Part shown: positions 60,886-64,000 of the stretch, piece by piece
Numbering within the stretch: the first letter of the stretch is position 1
How the letters are laid out: each line of letters begins with the position of its first letter
From: Mesostigma viride
Lineage: Eukaryota > Streptophyta > Mesostigmatophyceae > Mesostigmatales > Mesostigmataceae
NCBI GenBank assembly: GCA_009746045.1
Contig: RPFO01000275.1
Coordinates: 1 to 64,000, forward strand
DNA length: 64,000 nt
Reading direction: 5' to 3'
Translations under genes and position numbers: made by a program
Notes under the pieces: generated by a model
The model's input: the letters and a program-made list of their open reading frames with translations, nothing else
Told to the model about the DNA's origin: nothing
Databases searched by the model: none

Positions 60886-63800
60886 TTGGTCATCGCCACC
60901 TTCAACGCCCGCACGCTCCAGCCCGACGCTGACCGCTGTCACTGCCTGCGCAGTGACGACTGTCAGTGCCATCGAGTCTCCAATCTTATTGGTTTTTGCA
61001 TCGACAATAATATCGCCATCCTGGGAATCCAAGAACACAGGCGCACTGCATCGGCCCGCGGATCAACTGCCCTTGTTGCTGACGACATCGACGGCTGGCG
61101 GTTCTACTACGGAGGAGGCGGCGACGGCACCGGGAACGGGGGCGTCGGTCTCCTCTGCTCCCCGCTCGCCGTACGCCACATGGGCGAACCCCAGCTGGTC
61201 AACGCTCGCCTCCTCGTGGCCACTTTTCATTCGATGGAGGGCCACTCGACCTACGCCCTGACGGTGGGCGTTGGTTACGCACCCCACTCCGGCCACCCAG
61301 AACAAGGCCGCAGCGCTGGAGAACCTGGCGAACGGCATCCCCGCTGGTCGCAACTACCTCGCTCTGCTGCTGGACGCCAACGCCACGCTACCACCGGGTA
61401 CTGGCGGATGTCAGCACGCCCCCAACGGTACGGTCTCCAATGCCAACACTGAACTTTTTGCTGATTTGCTTACGACATGCGATTTGGTCACTGCCAACAC
61501 TCGCTTTCCACATAGTCCAGATGCTTTGGTCACACACACCTCGCCAACTGGCACTGAACGCTGCATTGACTATGTTGTAATGCGCAAGCGTCATCAAGGA
61601 TCTGTACTAGCTGCTCGCTCGCATGTGATCCCCCTGGTGCGCTCCGATCATCGCATCGTCACCGCCCGCATCCGCCTGCGATTCCCCTCGCCCTTTCGTA
61701 AGCACGTGGCACCACCTGATTTGCGCACACTTCAGTTGCTCGAGAAATCTGACGACGCTCTGGAGGACTTCCCTGAAAAACGCGCCCACAAGCGCGCCGC
61801 AGAGGCGTTCGTCGACGCGCTGGACATCCCGGCCAGCCACGCCCAGCTGTTCGCTGCCGGCCCGGCATCGGCCCTTCGGCACCTCGCTGACAAGCTGCCC
61901 GCGGCCGGGGCCCTACTGCCCCCCCGCCGCCCGCCCCGCTTCACCAGCCTGCACCGGCTCCCCGCCGTCATCCAGGCCCGGCAAGCCCTGCGCGACAACA
62001 GCGACCCCGCCCGCTACGCCCGCCTCAAAGCCGATTACCACTCGGCCATCCGGCAGGCGACCAAGGAGCAGGAGGACCTTCATGTCCGCGAGTACTTCGC
62101 CCACCTCAAGGACCAGCACGGCAAGTACGCCTGGACCCGCCTGCGTCACGCCCAACGGCCCGCCGGCGGCGCGCAGCCGGCGCCGCGGACGCTCTCTGGC
62201 TCACCGCAGCAGCAGCTCGACCAGTGGTATTCCTCCCAGTCCCGGCTGCTCGGCGCCCCCCCGCCGCCTCCGCCGCTTGGCCCTCTGGCGGCCGCACGCC
62301 TGGCAGTAGCACCGGCGGACGTCCCTGCGCCGCCCACGCCGCCCGCCGCTGAGCAGGACTACACGTACCCAGCCCTGACGGAACCCCTGGCCGACCCCAA
62401 CGAGCTCCCGCCGTTCACCGAGCTCGAGCTGAGCACCGCCGCCAAGCAACTCCGCTTCTATGCCGCCGTTGGACCTGACCAGCTCCCAGCCCCGGTGATT
62501 AAGCTGACGGCGCTCACGGGGTTCCTGCTTGACGTCTGCAACCGGATCCTGCTTGCCGACGCGCCGCCGATTCCTGAGTGGCAGCACAGCTACCGTATTA
62601 TGCTGTACAAAAACAAAGGTTCCCCTGACGACCCCGCCAACTACAGAGGAGTCTGCATCCAGAGCGCCGCACTTAAGTTGTTCATGCGCATGATCCTCAA
62701 CCGCCTTCGTTCTGCTCTCGACTGTCACCTTGGGGAAAGTCAAATGGGCTTCCGTCCTGGGCGCAACACCGTCATGGCCATCTTCGTCGCGCGTCGCCTC
62801 TTCGAGGAAATCGCTCTCCTGCAACCTGGTGAGTTTCCCGCCATCCTGATCTTCGTCGACTTCATCAAGGCTTTTGATTCTGTCCTCTGGGACGCTCTAT
62901 GGGCTGTACTTGCTCGCGCTCGCGTCCCCACTCCCCTGATTACCGTCATCCGCACGCTGTATGAGGGGTCGACCACTTCGGTGCGCACTCAACACGGCAT
63001 TACCCCATGCCCACTGCAGACCGGCGTCTGGCAGGGTTGCGTCCTGTCGCCGTACCTGTTTATTATTGTAGTGGATTATGTTATGCGCCAGGCACGTGCT
63101 CGCTTTGCTAGCATTGCAGGCCGTGCCCCTGGCCTAGCGATCACGAACGAGCTTGGGGAAGGGGGGCCGACTAACAAGCAGAATTTACTAGCTGACCTCA
63201 TTTATGCCGACGACATCACGCTCATCGAGAAGCCGGAGTCTGCCCAACTTTGGCTGGACTGCCTGGCGCTCGAGGCTCGGGCGGTTGGTCTAGAAATCAG
63301 CCCCAAAACGGAGGCCCTGGCCCTCGGCATGGCAGGGCCCCCACCCACACTCCGCCTCTTAGACGATGCCGAGGTCAACTACCCTCCTTCAGGCCGCTTC
63401 AAGCTGCTCGGCAGTTGGCTTCCCGACTGCGAGGACGACATGACGACACGGATCGGCATGGCGTGGGCGCACCTCCATGACCACCGCCGCTGGTGGAGCA
63501 ACCCCGCCCTACCCCGGATCGTCAAGCGTGACCTCTTCAAGGTCGTCATTCTGACGATCCTGACCTACGGCGCCGAGACGTGGACACTGACGCAGGAGCT
63601 GGAGCAACGACTCGACGGCGCCGTCACCAAGATGCTGCGCAAGGCCCTTAACATCCCCTTTGGTTTGCACATTAGTAATGAGGATTTGTACGCTGATTTG
63701 CCCTATGTTTCCCACATTATTAGGCACAGGCGCCTGGGCCTAGCCGGGCACCTGGCCCGCACAGATCAGGTAGATACATCAGATAGACTAGCTGGCACCA

Positions 63801-64000
63801 AGCCCGCCCAGCCTGGGCGATATGTCCTCACCTGGCGTGCCCCCGGCCGCGCGCGGCAGGGCCGCCACCCGTGGACTTTTCGTGATAGACTCGGCATGGA
63901 CATGTGCTACACTAGACGTGACGGGCTCACCCCCGGGCAGCCTCCTGGTTTGTCTGTAATATGGAGGCAGATGGTGCGCAAGGATAGATGGCAAGTAGTG
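60886..64000 (+). pseudogene. LINE-A ORF2: APE endonuclease plus reverse transcriptase, one frameshift, partial at edge
   Basis: The endonuclease begins at VIATFNARTL and shows ILGIQEHRR, LLLDANA and SDHRIVTARI, the active-site blocks of APE-type nucleases. The frame shifts by one base at about 61285-61303: GVGYAPHSG is read in one frame and NKAAALENLANG in the next. From there the frame is open to the right edge. The RT has YRIMLYKNKGSPDDPANYRG, FRPGRNT, FVDFIKAFDSV (motif A), CPLQTGVWQGCVLSP and LIYADDITLIE (motif C, catalytic YADD). A C-terminal part reads HPWTFRDRLGMDMC. An intact protein would nick target DNA and copy LINE RNA. The single shift suggests a recently disabled copy, or a sequencing error. 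The start codon is unclear. Confidence 0.88.

Larger units (their letters stand above)
58637..64000 (+). mobile_element. LINE-A, near-complete non-LTR retrotransposon (continues past right edge)
   Basis: From left: tandem 5' monomers (58637-59013), ORF1 (59028-60497) and ORF2 with APE-type endonuclease then reverse transcriptase (60886 to the edge). The right part is nearly identical to the truncated copy at 21521-22883, so the missing 3' end can be inferred to be about 380 bp. The exact 5' boundary and TSD were not found. The clade is not assigned. No RNase H domain is visible within the window. Confidence 0.92.

Overview
The window is nuclear DNA of a GC-rich, intron-rich eukaryote. The four conserved genes most resemble plant and green-algal versions: TRM61, a CID8/SREK1-type RRM protein, tubulin cofactor D and shugoshin. 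A unicellular green alga is my best guess; this is inference, because no phylogeny could be run. Most of the very long open frames here are artefacts of tandem repeats.

Layout. 1-2501 is a 62-bp minisatellite inside an intron of TRM61, whose first two coding exons lie on the minus strand at 2748-4164. An intergenic gap separates it from a divergent three-RRM protein (4963-6432, plus). 6433-9270 has no recognisable gene and ends in CCCG and CATA microsatellites. 9594-22883 is a retroelement graveyard. It holds three copies of an ORF1-only LINE (here LINE-B), a truncated LINE-C, truncated copies of LINE-A, a terminal-inverted-repeat element, and very short 5'-truncated insertions, many with target-site duplications (TSDs).

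23037-50592 (minus) is one tubulin-folding cofactor D gene (TBCD). I resolved it into about 22 exons with mostly phase-consistent GT-AG junctions. Its introns are swollen by five minisatellite arrays and a tetranucleotide array. Only 770 bp away, head to head, is a shugoshin gene (51362-58396, plus, 11 exons, about 555 codons), which carries two copies of the C-terminal SGO motif. A 53-bp LINE-A stub sits in its 3' flank. A near-complete LINE-A follows: tandem 5' monomers, ORF1, and an ORF2 with APE endonuclease and reverse transcriptase that runs off the right edge.

How the genes relate. TBCD (tubulin heterodimer assembly) and shugoshin (centromeric cohesion, PP2A recruitment) may share a promoter, and both act in chromosome segregation. 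TRM61 and the RRM protein also form a divergent pair, with roles in tRNA methylation and mRNA binding. The retroelements are parasitic, but their nesting and pre-insertion sites make this a readable record of LINE activity.
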